NCBI GenBank assembly: GCA_947495295.1
Contig: CANLYJ010000002.1
Span: 124,001 to 188,000, forward strand
DNA length: 64,000 nucleotides
Source: an uncultured Paracoccaceae bacterium
GTDB lineage: Bacteria > Pseudomonadota > Alphaproteobacteria > Rhodobacterales > Rhodobacteraceae
Direction: 5' to 3'
In this document: positions 45,408 through 57,276 of the stretch, piece after piece
How the letters are laid out: each line of letters begins with the position of its first letter
Numbering within the stretch: position 1 is the stretch's first letter
Translations under genes and position numbers: made by a program
The notes under the pieces: generated by a model
What the model saw: only the letters and a program-made list of their open reading frames with translations
The model's database searches: none
Told to the model about the DNA's origin: nothing

Positions 45408-46454
45408 ATGTACCGCATCTCGATCTTACTGGTATCCGCTTTTCTTTTGATGTCCTCGGGAAACCTGGCTTCAGCGCAGGATACAGTTGTTCGCCCTGCC
45501 AAACTGATGGTTGTCGGGGCAGACACGGATGGCGTCACCCGCCAGTTCTTTGGGCAGGTGGTCGCACGTCAGACAGTGGATCTTGCATTTCAGGTGTCAG
45601 GACAAATCGTGGAGTTTCCAGCAACCGAAGGACAGCAGGTTGCGCAAGGCGCTTTGGTTGCGATGCTTGATGCTGAACCATTTGAGTTGCAGCGCCAGCA
45701 GGCTGCCCTGCAATTGGAACAGGCGGACCGTCTGTTGACGCGCCTGAATAATCTTGGTGTTTCGGCTTCGGAAGTTTCAAAACAAGACGCAGAAACGCAA
45801 CTGGCCCTCGCCCGTGTTGCATTGCGTAATGCCGAGTATTCGTTGGAAAACGCGACGCTGCGCGCGCCCTTTGACGCGCTTGTGGCGAGCCGTAACGTGG
45901 CGAATTTCACAACCACAAATGCCGGAAGTCCAGTCATCAGACTGCACGACATGTCAGAATTGCGCATCGATATCGATGTGCCAGAGGTGCTGTTTCAGCG
46001 CGCTGGGCAAGATGCCGATGTGGCGTTGCTGGCGCGGTTTCCGACCAGCGATAAGACCTATCCGCTGGAGATACGCGAGTTCAACGCAGAGGCGTCATCT
46101 ATTGGCCAGACATTTCGTTTGACGCTTGGTATGGAGCGGCCAGATGATCTGAATGCGTTGCCGGGCAGTTCGGTTATTGTGCTGGCGACGCTGAACGAAG
46201 GTCCGCCGCGCCTGATTGTACCCGCCACGGCAATTCAGATTGGCAATGATGGATCGACCAGCGTCATGCAGTTCGTTCCAACCGAGGGCGAAAACGGCAC
46301 CCTGCGAAAAGTGGACGTTTCGATAGATGCCACGCGTGACGGCGCGTTTATGATTACCTCTGGATTGGAGGCCGGGGCGGAAATCGTCAGGATTGGCGCC
46401 CAAGTTCTGGCGGAGGGTGACACCGTCCGTCGCTTTTCAGGTTACGCAAATTAA
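45408..46454 (+). CDS. RND efflux periplasmic adaptor (membrane fusion protein)
   Basis: A 348-residue protein with an N-terminal export signal (LLVSAFLLMSSGNLASA). AFQVSGQIVEFPATEGQQVA is the first half of the lipoyl-like domain, followed by an alpha-hairpin (FELQRQQAALQLEQADRLL) and the second half LRAPFDALVASRNV. The barrel and membrane-proximal domains follow. It bridges the inner-membrane pump encoded next (14-base gap) to an outer-membrane channel, not found here. Substrate unknown. Confidence 0.92.
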   Translation: MYRISILLVSAFLLMSSGNLASAQDTVVRPAKLMVVGADTDGVTRQFFGQVVARQTVDLAFQVSGQIVEFPATEGQQVAQGALVAMLDAEPFELQRQQAALQLEQADRLLTRLNNLGVSASEVSKQDAETQLALARVALRNAEYSLENATLRAPFDALVASRNVANFTTTNAGSPVIRLHDMSELRIDIDVPEVLFQRAGQDADVALLARFPTSDKTYPLEIREFNAEASSIGQTFRLTLGMERPDDLNALPGSSVIVLATLNEGPPRLIVPATAIQIGNDGSTSVMQFVPTEGENGTLRKVDVSIDATRDGAFMITSGLEAGAEIVRIGAQVLAEGDTVRRFSGYAN

Positions 46455-46468
46455 TCAAGGGTAGCCTG

Positions 46469-49400
46469 ATGAATATTGCACGCGCTTCGATTGATCGGCC
46501 GATCTTTACCTGGATCATTATGTTGACCTGCCTGTTTGGCGGTATCTGGGGGTTTAACACTGTCGGTCGGCTGGAAGACCCGGCATTTACGATCAAACAG
46601 GCCGTTGTCATCACGCAATATCCCGGGGCGTCTGCCCAGCAGGTCGCCGAAGAAGTCTCTGAGCCATTGGAAGCCGCCATTCAGCGGATGGCTGAGGTGA
46701 GCCAGATTAAATCTGTCAATCGCCCCGGCGTTTCGCGCATCGATGTAGAGGTTCAGGACACGTTCAGCGGAGATGAGCTGCCGGCAATCTGGACGGAGCT
46801 GCGCGAACGGTTGCAGAATGTTCGAAACGAACTGCCCAGCGAAGCAACAACGCCTTTTGTCGATGACGGGTTCGGAGACGTCTACGGCATCTTTTTTGCG
46901 GTCACATCTGACGGCTTTACAGATGCAGAACAGCATCAGTTGGCGACGTTTCTGAGGCGCGAAATCCTGACCGTCGAAGGTGTCGCGGACGTCGATATTA
47001 CGGGGCTACGCGCGGAGGCGATTTTTGTTGAACCCGATCTTGCGGTCAGTTCCCAACTTGGCGTTGACCCGCAGATCATCCAGCAGGCGCTGGCAACTTC
47101 AAATTCGGTGTCCCAGGTTGGGTCTGTGACAGCTGACGATACCCGGACCCAAATCCAGACGGCCGAAGGGTCTGATACGGTCAGCGAAATTGCAGCCCTG
47201 ACAATTGGCGTTGGCGGTGATCTTATCAACCTCATTGACATCGCGGATGTCAGCCGCGGACGACAAGAAAACCCCGCGCAGATCATACGGTACAACGGAC
47301 AGCCCGCATTCACCATCGGCGTATCGGGGGCAACCGACGACAACATCGTCGATGTTGGCAATCGTGTTGATGCGCATTTGGCGGCGCTGGCCGCAGAAAT
47401 TCCATATGGTGTCACGCTGCACCCCATTTATCAGCAACACGTCGTTGTTGATGAATCCTCGACCGGGTTTTTGATAAACCTCGCCATGTCGGTGGGTATC
47501 GTCGTGCTTGTCCTTGCGGCCTTTATGGGCGTTCGTGCGTCCTTGGTTGTGGGCATCACACTGCTGCTGACGGTTGTTGGGACGCTTATGTTCATGTCGA
47601 TCTTCTCGATCGAGATGGAACGGATATCGCTTGGCGCGCTTATCATCGCGATGGGCATGCTGGTTGATAACGCAATTGTCGTGGCCGAAGGTATGCAGAT
47701 TGCCATGCAGCGTGGCAAATCATCTCGCGATGCGGCGGATGAGGCTGCGGGCAAAACGCAAATCCCGCTGTTGGGGGCAACCGTTGTTGGCATCATGGCC
47801 TTTGCGGGTATTGGTCTTAGCCCGGATTCAACCGGCGAATTTATGTTCTCGCTATTTGCAGTGATTGGCGTGTCCTTGCTGTTGTCTTGGATTTTGGCTG
47901 TTACCGTAACCCCGCTTTTGGGGCACTACATTTTCAAACAAGGCACCGGTGACGGGGCCGAACCCTATGGCGGCCTGATCTTTCGTGCATATGCCACTAT
48001 CCTGCGCGGTGCGCTTCGGCTCCGTTGGTTGGTGCTGGCCGCGCTTATTGGCATAACCGCCGCCAGTTTCGTGGGCTTCGCGTCAGTGAAACAGCAGTTC
48101 TTTCCAAACTCGAATACCCCGCTTTTCTTTGTCCATTATACAATGCAGCAAGGGACCCCGATCGAGACGACGTCTGATCAGATGGAAATCGTTGAGGCCT
48201 ATCTAGCAGAGCATGAGGACGTTGTTGCGGTTTCAACATTTGTTGGCGAGGGGGCGACACGTTTTCTGCTGACCTATGGTGCGGAACCACCTAACCCGGC
48301 CTATGGTCATCTGATTATCCGCACCGAAAACCTAGAACGCATTCCGCCACTGCAGGCTGAATTGGAAGCATTCGCTGCCGAGAATTTACCCGAGGGCGAA
48401 TTCAGAACCGAGCGGCTGGTTTTTGGTCCGGGTGGTGGCAGCCCTATCGAAGTACGCTTTTCCGGCAGCGATCCTGAGGTTTTGCGCGATCTGTCCGATA
48501 AAGCGATTGATGTGATGACGGCGACATCCCCAAATATTCTGGCCCCACGGACCGACTGGCACGAGCAGGAACTTGTTCTGCGCCCACGCTATGTGACCGA
48601 ACGTGGGCAAGCGGCGGGTATTACGCGCGATGACGTTGCGAACGCTATCCTATTTGCTACAGATGGTGTCACGGTTGGCACCTATCGTGAGGGCGACCGC
48701 GCGATCCCGATTGTGACCCGGGTGGCACCTGATGCGGATGCCGGGATCATGGATCAGATCCTCGCGACGCAGGATCAAGCGTCGATTATGCCTATCGAAC
48801 AGGTGGTTGATGGTTTTGAATTTGAACCGCAGAACACGATTATTCGTCGTCTGGACCGGCTTCCCACAATCACAGTGGGTGCCAGCATACCGGCTGATAT
48901 GACAGCCGCACAGGTACATGCAGAGATACGTGATGTGATCGAGGCGATCACCTTGCCCATCGGATACAAAATGGAATGGGGCGGAGAATTCGAATCCTCG
49001 GCCGACGCCAATGCCAGCCTTGCGTCACAACTGCCGATTACCATTCTGATCATGATTCTGATCACAATCGTTCTGTTCAACGCGCTTCGCCAACCTCTGA
49101 TTATCTGGTTGCTGGTGCCGATGGCAGTAACGGGTGCAGTCATCGGTCTTTTGGGAACCGGCTTGCCCTTTACGTTCACGGCGCTTTTGGGATTGCTGAG
49201 CCTGTCAGGCATGTTGATTAAGAACGGAATCGTGCTGGTTGAGGAAATCGACATTGTCCGCCGCGAAGGGTCAGCGCTGCGCGACGCAATCGTCGGGGCG
49301 TCTGTGTCCCGTCTGCGGCCTGTTCTATTGGCTGCCGCAACGACGATCCTGGGCATGGTCCCGCTTTTGGGGGATGCATTCTTTGTCTCTATGGCGGTCA

Positions 49401-49522
49401 CGATCATGGGGGGCTTGGCGTTTGCTTCGATCCTGACGCTGGTTGCGGCCCCGGTATTTTATGACCTCTTCTTTGGCGGTGGTAAAAAACTGGGCGGTGT
49501 TCCGCAGGGGCAGCAGTCATAA
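46469..49522 (+). CDS. RND-family efflux permease
   Basis: A 1017-residue inner-membrane pump of the AcrB/MexB superfamily, close to the family's usual length. It begins NIARASIDRPIFTWIIMLT, the typical first helix, and has two large periplasmic loops. The helix segments LGALIIAMGMLVDNAIVVAEG (split at residues about 385-405) hold the conserved VDNAI motif, and a matching one near 930 has LSGMLIKNGIVLVEEI. It is proton-driven with the upstream adaptor. The subgroup resembles multidrug or hydrophobic-compound exporters rather than metal pumps. Confidence 0.94.
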   Translation: MNIARASIDRPIFTWIIMLTCLFGGIWGFNTVGRLEDPAFTIKQAVVITQYPGASAQQVAEEVSEPLEAAIQRMAEVSQIKSVNRPGVSRIDVEVQDTFSGDELPAIWTELRERLQNVRNELPSEATTPFVDDGFGDVYGIFFAVTSDGFTDAEQHQLATFLRREILTVEGVADVDITGLRAEAIFVEPDLAVSSQLGVDPQIIQQALATSNSVSQVGSVTADDTRTQIQTAEGSDTVSEIAALTIGVGGDLINLIDIADVSRGRQENPAQIIRYNGQPAFTIGVSGATDDNIVDVGNRVDAHLAALAAEIPYGVTLHPIYQQHVVVDESSTGFLINLAMSVGIVVLVLAAFMGVRASLVVGITLLLTVVGTLMFMSIFSIEMERISLGALIIAMGMLVDNAIVVAEGMQIAMQRGKSSRDAADEAAGKTQIPLLGATVVGIMAFAGIGLSPDSTGEFMFSLFAVIGVSLLLSWILAVTVTPLLGHYIFKQGTGDGAEPYGGLIFRAYATILRGALRLRWLVLAALIGITAASFVGFASVKQQFFPNSNTPLFFVHYTMQQGTPIETTSDQMEIVEAYLAEHEDVVAVSTFVGEGATRFLLTYGAEPPNPAYGHLIIRTENLERIPPLQAELEAFAAENLPEGEFRTERLVFGPGGGSPIEVRFSGSDPEVLRDLSDKAIDVMTATSPNILAPRTDWHEQELVLRPRYVTERGQAAGITRDDVANAILFATDGVTVGTYREGDRAIPIVTRVAPDADAGIMDQILATQDQASIMPIEQVVDGFEFEPQNTIIRRLDRLPTITVGASIPADMTAAQVHAEIRDVIEAITLPIGYKMEWGGEFESSADANASLASQLPITILIMILITIVLFNALRQPLIIWLLVPMAVTGAVIGLLGTGLPFTFTALLGLLSLSGMLIKNGIVLVEEIDIVRREGSALRDAIVGASVSRLRPVLLAAATTILGMVPLLGDAFFVSMAVTIMGGLAFASILTLVAAPVFYDLFFGGGKKLGGVPQGQQS

Positions 49523-49894
49523 CACATGATGGTTGTGGCAAGTGTGATTGTCGTGGTCCAAGTTTAGGACAGCAGTTTTGAGTCACGCTGATGTCTGCTT
49601 GTTCTTTTGCGCGATCTTGGGTCGATATTTGACTCAAAGGTCAAAATCACCTGACCTCAACCTCGCGAAACCCCGAAATCCGCCCCGAATGGCAATTCAA
49701 TTCCGTACCGAATGCCGAATGCACCAGACAGACGCGGATTCTTGTCGCAGAGTGCTTGCGACACCATACCGCCTCTGATACGACGCGCAGGATTTTGCCG
49801 CTCTCGTGGAAACGGGGGTGAAACAAGCTGCCCATTCGCCATCGGTTTCAACCGGCTGTGGTGAGCCCGGGCCCAAGACATCGGAAGGCTCAAC
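49523..49894. promoter_or_regulatory. 372-base upstream region of the atp operon
   Basis: No convincing gene lies here. The first part (49550-49640) is A/T-richer; the segment 49640-49770 has several CCGAAT/CCGAAA repeats. The atp promoter must lie here, but no clear -35/-10 pair can be chosen. GGAAGG at 49883-49888 precedes the GTG start of atpH. Confidence 0.4.
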
Positions 49895-50455
49895 GTGTCC
49901 GAAACTGCTGGTATTTCAACAGGCATTGCGCAGCGCTATGCGACCGCTGTGTTTGACATCGCCAAGGAAGGCAAAGCGATCAAAGCGCTCGAATCAGATG
50001 TGGCTGCTTTGGAAGCTGCAATGAACGAAAGCGACGATCTGCGCACATTGCTGACCTCACCGCTTTATAGCCGTGAAGAACAGTCTGCTGCGATTTCTGC
50101 CATTGCTGCGAAAATGGAACTCTCTGACACCACAAGCAATGTATTGGCGCTGCTGGCAAGCAAGCGCCGCTTGTTTGTGATGCCCCAGCTTTTGGCCGTC
50201 CTGCAGGACATGCTGGCCGAAGAGCGTGGCGAAGTGACTGCCGAAGTCACCACTGCCAAGAAGCTGACCAAGGCACAGGCTGACAAGCTGGCAAAAACAC
50301 TCAAAGCCCAAGTGGGCAAATCCATCACCATCAAAGAAACCGTCGATGAAAGCATCATTGGCGGTCTTATTGTTAAAGTGGGCTCAAAGATGATCGACAC
50401 GTCGATCGCCTCCAAGCTCAACGCACTCCAGAACACTATGAAAGAGGTCGGATAA
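49895..50455 (+). CDS. atpH: ATP synthase F1 subunit delta
   Basis: A 186-residue subunit starting with GTG ([19 protein letters not shown]), preceded by GGAAGG. The helical N-terminal domain and the C-terminal part [20 protein letters not shown] with [10 protein letters not shown] are the family signature. It links F1 to the peripheral stalk. The alphaproteobacterial split arrangement, F1 genes separate from F0 genes, explains the lack of atpBEF here. Its stop directly abuts the atpA start. Confidence 0.96.
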   Translation: MSETAGISTGIAQRYATAVFDIAKEGKAIKALESDVAALEAAMNESDDLRTLLTSPLYSREEQSAAISAIAAKMELSDTTSNVLALLASKRRLFVMPQLLAVLQDMLAEERGEVTAEVTTAKKLTKAQADKLAKTLKAQVGKSITIKETVDESIIGGLIVKVGSKMIDTSIASKLNALQNTMKEVG

Positions 50456-51994
50456 ATGGCGATCCAAGCGTCTGAAATCTCTGCGATCCTGAAGGACCAG
50501 ATCAAGAACTTCGGTCAGGAAGCCGAAGTGGCCGAGGTTGGCCGGGTACTGAGCGTGGGCGATGGTATCGCCCGTGTATATGGCCTGGATAACGTGCAGG
50601 CTGGTGAAATGGTCGAATTCCCCGGCGGTATCCGCGGGATGGCACTGAACCTTGAAGCTGACAACGTGGGTGTTGTTATCTTTGGTTCCGACCGTGACAT
50701 CAAAGAAGGCGACACCGTCAAGCGCACAAAATCCATCGTGGACGTGCCTGTGGGTGACGAACTGCTGGGTCGCGTTGTTGATGGCCTTGGCAACCCTCTG
50801 GACGGCAAAGGTCCGATCAAGACAAAAACGCGCGCTGTTGCTGACAGTAAGGCGCCGGGGATCATCCCACGTAAGTCGGTTCACGAGCCGATGGCGACTG
50901 GCCTGAAATCCGTTGATGCGATGATCCCGATTGGCCGTGGCCAGCGCGAATTGATCATTGGTGACCGCCAGACAGGTAAAACTGCTGTGGCACTGGACAC
51001 GATCCTGAACCAGAAATCATATAACGATGCGGCTGGCGATGACGAAAGCCAGAAGCTGTACTGCGTATATGTGGCTGTTGGTCAGAAGCGTTCGACTGTT
51101 GCCCAGCTGGTGAAGAAGCTCGAAGAGAGCGGCGCGATTGAATACTCCATCGTGGTTGCTGCCACTGCATCTGACCCCGCGCCAATGCAGTTCCTTGCGC
51201 CTTATGCTGCCACATCAATGGCTGAACATTTCCGCGACAATGGCCGCCATGCGCTAATCATCTATGATGATCTGTCCAAGCAGGCTGTGTCTTATCGTCA
51301 GATGTCGCTGCTGCTGCGTCGCCCACCAGGGCGTGAAGCTTATCCTGGTGACGTTTTCTACCTCCACTCTCGCCTTCTGGAACGCTCTTCCAAGCTGAAC
51401 GAGGATAACGGTTCCGGTTCGCTGACGGCGCTGCCGATCATCGAAACCCAGGGTGGTGACGTGTCGGCGTTTATTCCGACCAACGTGATTTCGATCACTG
51501 ACGGTCAGATCTTCCTTGAAACCGAACTGTTCTATCAGGGTATCCGCCCTGCGGTGAACACCGGTCTGTCGGTGTCGCGTGTGGGTTCGGCTGCGCAAAC
51601 CAACTCTATGAAGTCGGTCGCCGGTCCGGTGAAACTGGAACTGGCGCAGTACCGCGAAATGGCGGCCTTTGCGCAGTTTGGTTCCGATCTGGATGCGGCC
51701 ACGCAGGCCCTGCTGAACCGTGGTGCCCGCCTGACCGAGCTGATGAAGCAGCCGCAATATTCGCCGCTGACCAATGCAGAGATCGTTTGCGTGATCTATG
51801 CAGGCACAAATGGCTATCTCGACAAGGTCGATGTGCGTGACGTGGGCCGGTTCGAGGCCGGGTTGCTCAAGCATCTGCGGACAAATGCGTCCGACGTGCT
51901 GGACTACATCACCAAAGAAGACCCGAAGATCAAAGGTGAGGCTGAAGACAAGATCAAGGCAGCCATCGAAGCGTTCGCCAAAGACTTCGCCTAA
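50456..51994 (+). CDS. atpA: ATP synthase F1 subunit alpha
   Basis: A 512-residue subunit of standard length. Walker A is [12 protein letters not shown] near residues 169-180; the usual [20 protein letters not shown] and [20 protein letters not shown] precede it, and [20 protein letters not shown] follows. It carries the non-catalytic nucleotide sites of F1 at the cytoplasmic face. It begins immediately after the atpH stop (TAAATGGCG). Confidence 0.98.
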   Translation: MAIQASEISAILKDQIKNFGQEAEVAEVGRVLSVGDGIARVYGLDNVQAGEMVEFPGGIRGMALNLEADNVGVVIFGSDRDIKEGDTVKRTKSIVDVPVGDELLGRVVDGLGNPLDGKGPIKTKTRAVADSKAPGIIPRKSVHEPMATGLKSVDAMIPIGRGQRELIIGDRQTGKTAVALDTILNQKSYNDAAGDDESQKLYCVYVAVGQKRSTVAQLVKKLEESGAIEYSIVVAATASDPAPMQFLAPYAATSMAEHFRDNGRHALIIYDDLSKQAVSYRQMSLLLRRPPGREAYPGDVFYLHSRLLERSSKLNEDNGSGSLTALPIIETQGGDVSAFIPTNVISITDGQIFLETELFYQGIRPAVNTGLSVSRVGSAAQTNSMKSVAGPVKLELAQYREMAAFAQFGSDLDAATQALLNRGARLTELMKQPQYSPLTNAEIVCVIYAGTNGYLDKVDVRDVGRFEAGLLKHLRTNASDVLDYITKEDPKIKGEAEDKIKAAIEAFAKDFA

Positions 51995-52016
51995 TTCTTT
52001 GAGATAGGAGTACCTT

Positions 52017-52889
52017 ATGCCCAGTCTTAAGGACCTAAAAAATCGGATCGAGACGGTCAAATCGACCCGCAAGATCACAAAGGCCATGCAGATGGTCGCG
52101 GCCGCAAAATTGCGCCGCGCCCAGGATGCAGCCGAGGCATCGCGCCCTTACACAGAACGGTTTAACGCCGTGATGGCAGGGCTTGCCGCATCGGTTGGCG
52201 GATCAGATAGTGCGCCAAAATTGCTGTCCGGAACGGGCAGTGATCAGGTGCATTTGTTGATCATCATGACCGCAGAGCGTGGGCTGTGCGGTGGCTTTAA
52301 CAGCAACATTGCTAAACTGGCCCGCAGCCATGCGCAAAAGCTGTTGGCCGACGGCAAGACGATCAAAATCGTGACCGTTGGCAAAAAAGGCCGCGACGCG
52401 ATCAAGCGTGATTTGAGCGATTATTTTGTCGATCACGTCGATCTGACCGAGGTCAAGCGCGTCGGTTACGCCAACGCACAAGCCATCGCCAAGGATGTTC
52501 TTGCACGGTTTGATGCGGCTGAATTCGACGTCGCAACGATCTTTTTTGCCCGCTTCGAAAATGTTGTGACGCAGCACCCGACGGCGCAGCAGATCATCCC
52601 TGCAAAGTTTGAGCAGGCCGAAGATGCCGACGTAACACTTTACGATTACGAACCCGGCGAAGAAGAAATCCTTGCCGATCTGCTGCCCCGCGGCGTGGCC
52701 ACTGCAATTTTCAGCGCATTGCTGGAAAATGCGGCCTCTGAACAGGGCGCGCGGATGTCTGCGATGGACAACGCCACACGCAACGCTGGTGAAATGATCG
52801 ACAAGTTGACCATCGAATTTAACCGTTCGCGTCAGGCCGTCATCACCAACGAGCTGATTGAAATTATTTCGGGCGCGGAAGCGCTCTAG
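52017..52889 (+). CDS. atpG: ATP synthase F1 subunit gamma
   Basis: A 290-residue central-stalk subunit. The N-terminal [20 protein letters not shown] with AAAKLRRAQ and the C-terminal [20 protein letters not shown] with [16 protein letters not shown] are the family signatures that form the rotating coiled coil. TAGGAG precedes ATG. It lies 22 bases after atpA. Confidence 0.98.
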   Translation: MPSLKDLKNRIETVKSTRKITKAMQMVAAAKLRRAQDAAEASRPYTERFNAVMAGLAASVGGSDSAPKLLSGTGSDQVHLLIIMTAERGLCGGFNSNIAKLARSHAQKLLADGKTIKIVTVGKKGRDAIKRDLSDYFVDHVDLTEVKRVGYANAQAIAKDVLARFDAAEFDVATIFFARFENVVTQHPTAQQIIPAKFEQAEDADVTLYDYEPGEEEILADLLPRGVATAIFSALLENAASEQGARMSAMDNATRNAGEMIDKLTIEFNRSRQAVITNELIEIISGAEAL

Positions 52890-52907
52890 GACCCCGGAGA
52901 AACATAA

Positions 52908-54332
<1,425 letters not shown>

Positions 54333-54344
54333 GGAGACGCCAAT

Positions 54345-54770
54345 ATGGCAAATCTACAATTCGATCTCGTCTCGCCCGAGCGCCGTCTGGCGTCGGTCGA
54401 GGCATCCGAGGTCCGGATCCCCGGTGCAGATGGCGACATGACCGCGATGGCGGATCATGCGCCAACAATCACCACATTGCGCCCCGGTGTTCTGACCGTG
54501 GTGCATAAAGGCGGTTCCGACGAATATGTTGTCTCTGGCGGTTTTGCAGAGATTACTGCGGCAAGTGTTTCGGTTCTGGCCGAACAGGCGCTGCCAAAGG
54601 CCGAAGTGACGCAAGAAATCTACGATCAAATGGTCGCCGAGGCGAAGGCGGCCCATGGCAAGGCTCAGGAAACGTTCAAGAACGAACCCGGCCCGGTTGA
54701 TGACGCAGCCAAGCTGCTGTCGGACATGGTGGCCATTGGTGGCCATATCGGCCTGACCGCCAACAACTGA
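54345..54770 (+). CDS. atpC: ATP synthase F1 subunit epsilon
   Basis: A 141-residue subunit. The N-terminal beta-sandwich has [34 protein letters not shown] and [15 protein letters not shown]. The C-terminal helix region is acidic and Ala-rich with an extended tail relative to the E. coli protein. It is the last gene of the operon and is followed by a hairpin. Confidence 0.97.
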   Translation: MANLQFDLVSPERRLASVEASEVRIPGADGDMTAMADHAPTITTLRPGVLTVVHKGGSDEYVVSGGFAEITAASVSVLAEQALPKAEVTQEIYDQMVAEAKAAHGKAQETFKNEPGPVDDAAKLLSDMVAIGGHIGLTANN

Positions 54771-54786
54771 TCCGGCCCGAATTTCA

Positions 54787-54820
54787 GCGAAAGCCCTGCA
54801 CATTGTGTGGGGCTTTTCGC
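54787..54820. terminator. Terminator hairpin after atpC
   Basis: GCGAAAGCCC (54787-54796) pairs with GGGCTTTTCGC (54810-54820) with a one-base bulge, and CACA/TGTG pair inside. The A and T stretches in the arms make it usable from both sides; it sits between atpC and the convergent lipoprotein gene, whose stop is two bases further on. Confidence 0.7.
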
Positions 54821-54821
54821 G

Positions 54822-55565
54822 TTAGTCCTTAAGGGCGGACACGGTCGCAATGGCGATATCGTTGGGTGTATCAAGCCCATCAATGGTGACATCCATGTCG
54901 CCATGGACACCGGTGTTACTGCCAATGGCATAAAGCCCATCGGCATTTGCGCCATAAAGTGTCCCCACCAGATTGCCCGAAACGTCGAACTGGTTCAGCC
55001 CATTGTCCAGCGCTCCATCGATCCCAAAGCCAAGGGTATCCATGCCAGTCGAGTTATCAATGACGACCCCGTTTGTGATCGTAACCACCCCTTCGTAATG
55101 GGCGGCCCTATTGGTGCCAAGTTCATCCCGGGCGATGCCCATGAAACCGTCAGCCACGCCAGATACAGTTTCGGTAGCAAGGCTCACCTGCAAGGTCGCG
55201 TTACCAACGACATTGGCGGAGACTGTCGCGTTACCCATGATCAGTTGCATGTAGCCGGCGTAGGTGACGTTTCCCGTCGCAGGCTGGGTCGCAAAATCAG
55301 TTGGTGCCCCTGCTGTCGCGGCAACCCGAACCTGATCGAAATTATCCAGAAAGCCATTATATCCGGCCAATTCAACGGCTGTCAGCACATTCAGATCGGT
55401 AATGACCGGTGGGTCGATCGTCCCGCCGCCGTTGTCGCCCGGGGTTTGGTTCCCGACCGAGCCATTCGACCCGGTATTGCCAGCGTCCGAACCACCCCCG
55501 CCGCAGGCGGTTAACCCACCGATCAGGATCGTCGCGATTGCAAGACGTAGCTGGCTAATTTTCAC
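54822..55565 (-). CDS. Gly/Asn-rich lipoprotein resembling TbpB-like surface barrels
   Basis: A 247-residue protein with a lipobox (ILIGGLTACGGGG; Cys at 21) and a low-complexity linker (GSDAGNTGSNGSVGNQTPGD). The rest is strand-rich with alternating hydrophobic residues, for example NVTYAGYMQLIMGNATV and GVHGDMDVTIDGLDT, and GTLYGANADGLYAIG near the C-terminus. Such a pattern is typical of transferrin-binding-protein-like beta-barrel lipoproteins, often surface exposed in Rhodobacteraceae. I cannot assign a ligand. It is convergent with the atp operon and separated from it by the shared hairpin. Confidence 0.7.
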   Translation of the reverse strand: MKISQLRLAIATILIGGLTACGGGGSDAGNTGSNGSVGNQTPGDNGGGTIDPPVITDLNVLTAVELAGYNGFLDNFDQVRVAATAGAPTDFATQPATGNVTYAGYMQLIMGNATVSANVVGNATLQVSLATETVSGVADGFMGIARDELGTNRAAHYEGVVTITNGVVIDNSTGMDTLGFGIDGALDNGLNQFDVSGNLVGTLYGANADGLYAIGSNTGVHGDMDVTIDGLDTPNDIAIATVSALKD

Positions 55566-55717
55566 CTAAGAACATCCCTAGAATTTTAGTCATCTACATG
55601 TTTAGTATCTGTTAATTATGAACCAATGATTAGCATTTCCCCGGTAAACGCACCTTCAAGGTGACCCGTGCCTGGCATGAAACTGATAGTGATGGCGTAA
55701 GGAATGCCAGTAAGCAT

Positions 55718-56068
55718 ATGCGTAGGTTGAACAGTGGAACGGTCGGGATCGACCACGGTGACGTGGTTCTATTCTCTGATTTTGAACATGATGGCGAGAT
55801 GTGGCGCGGCGAAGGCCCGCGCCAAAATCGTGCCAGCGTGGAATTCGCGGAAACCTATCTGAACCCACCGCATGTGCAGGTTTCTATTTCAATGTGGGAC
55901 ATTTCGAACAACACGAATATTCGCGCGGATGTGCAGGCGGAGAATATCACCGCGTCCGGGTTTAACATCGTGTTCCGTACTTGGGCGGATACGCAGGTGG
56001 CCCGGGTGCGTGTGGCCTGGACGTCAATTGGTGAGCTTGCCAATGACGAAGGGTGGGAGTTGTACTGA
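55718..56068 (+). CDS. H-type lectin domain protein
   Basis: A 116-residue protein composed of a single H-type-lectin-like domain: MRRLNSGTVGIDHGDVVLFS with DFEHDGEMW, then VQVSISMWDISNNTNIRADV, then GFNIVFRTWADTQVARVRVAW. A GTG at 55661 in frame would add 19 residues, but the conserved part begins at the ATG. In animals the domain binds N-acetylgalactosamine; in roseobacters it occurs as a small stand-alone protein of unknown role. No signal peptide. The ribosome binding site is weak. A palindromic repeat copy follows directly. Confidence 0.75.
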   Translation: MRRLNSGTVGIDHGDVVLFSDFEHDGEMWRGEGPRQNRASVEFAETYLNPPHVQVSISMWDISNNTNIRADVQAENITASGFNIVFRTWADTQVARVRVAWTSIGELANDEGWELY

Positions 56069-56072
56069 ACCC

Positions 56073-56136
56073 GTCCCGGACTTGATCCGGGACCTCGACC
56101 TGAACCAACGTGGAGGTCCCGGATCAAGTCCGGGAC
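56073..56136. repeat. Palindromic repeat element, copy 3
   Basis: Two perfect 24-base arms (56073-56096 and 56113-56136; core GTCCCGGACTTGATCCGGGA) flank a 16-base loop, the same geometry as the copy at 16079-16142. It lies between the convergent lectin gene and prs, 4 bases after the former's stop and 8 before the latter's stop. Confidence 0.88.
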
Positions 56137-56144
56137 GGTGTCAC

Positions 56145-57164
56145 CTATTCGGCGGCGTAAAGCCCCTCGTAGATCGGGCCCAGCGTCTTGTGATCAAACA
56201 GCGATGATACGGATGTGCCGTTCCATGTGTTCAGGATCGCCTGTGCGAACATGGGTGCGGTCGGCACGATCCGAATATTCTTGCAGGCGCTGACGGCTGC
56301 GGTCGGCGCGATGGTGTCTGTGATCACCAGATTTTTCATGACGGATTTCGAAACACGCTCAACCGCCGGGCCGGACAGGACCCCATGTGTGATGTAGGAA
56401 TGGACCTCTTTAGCGCCGTTCTCCATCAGCACCTCGGCGGCTTTGCAAAGCGTACCGGCGGTGTCCACGATGTCATCGACGATCACGCAAACCTTGTCTT
56501 TCACGTCCCCGATCACGGTCATTTCGGCCACTTCACCGGGTTTGCCCCGCCGTTTGTCAACAATAGACAAGGGTGCGCCGATCCGTTGGGCCAGATCGCG
56601 GGCCCGGGCTACGCCGCCGACATCGGGCGAGACAACCATAACCTGATCCATCTTGCCCCGGAAATGGTGCATCGCATCCAGCGCGTAGATCGGCGAAGCA
56701 TAAAGGTTATCGACCGGAATATCGAAAAAACCCTGAATCTGCGTTGCATGCAAATCCAGGGTCAGAACGCGTTCGATACCGGCTTCGACAATCATATTCG
56801 ATACCAGCTTGGCGGTGATCGGGGTGCGGGCCTTGGACCGGCGATCCTGCCGCGCGTAGCCAAAATAGGGGATCACGGCGGTAATTCGCGCCGCAGATGA
56901 CCTGCGCAGCGCATCGGCGATGATCAACAGCTCCATCAGGTTGTCGTTGGCCGGGTTCGATGTGGGTTGAACGATAAACATGTCCTCGCCCCGCACATTT
57001 TCGAAGACTTCGACAAAAATCTCACCATCATTGAAGCGCTCGACCCGCGCGTCGCAGAGCCCAACCTCCATACCGCGATGCATCGACATGCGTCGGGCAA
57101 TTCCTTTGGCTAGCGGCTGGTTTGCGTTCCCGGAAATCAGCTTGGGCTCAATCATTGTGGGCAT
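56145..57164 (-). CDS. prs: Ribose-phosphate pyrophosphokinase
   Basis: A 339-residue enzyme making PRPP from ribose 5-phosphate and ATP, for nucleotides, His, Trp and [23 protein letters not shown] starts the N-terminal domain. [20 protein letters not shown] is the flexible/ATP loop, [14 protein letters not shown] the catalytic region, and [19 protein letters not shown] the PRPP-binding motif. ATG 57164 follows AAAGGACCC. The length is slightly above the class I average. Confidence 0.96.
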   Translation of the reverse strand: MPTMIEPKLISGNANQPLAKGIARRMSMHRGMEVGLCDARVERFNDGEIFVEVFENVRGEDMFIVQPTSNPANDNLMELLIIADALRRSSAARITAVIPYFGYARQDRRSKARTPITAKLVSNMIVEAGIERVLTLDLHATQIQGFFDIPVDNLYASPIYALDAMHHFRGKMDQVMVVSPDVGGVARARDLAQRIGAPLSIVDKRRGKPGEVAEMTVIGDVKDKVCVIVDDIVDTAGTLCKAAEVLMENGAKEVHSYITHGVLSGPAVERVSKSVMKNLVITDTIAPTAAVSACKNIRIVPTAPMFAQAILNTWNGTSVSSLFDHKTLGPIYEGLYAAE

Positions 57165-57276
57165 GGGGGGTCCTTTGGCAGAAGGGTCACTTGCGTGTAA
57201 CAGATTCGTGGCGTTGACACCGACTAACACAGGGTTACCGTCGCGCAAAGAATTCGCGCATGTCAGGAGGTGACAA

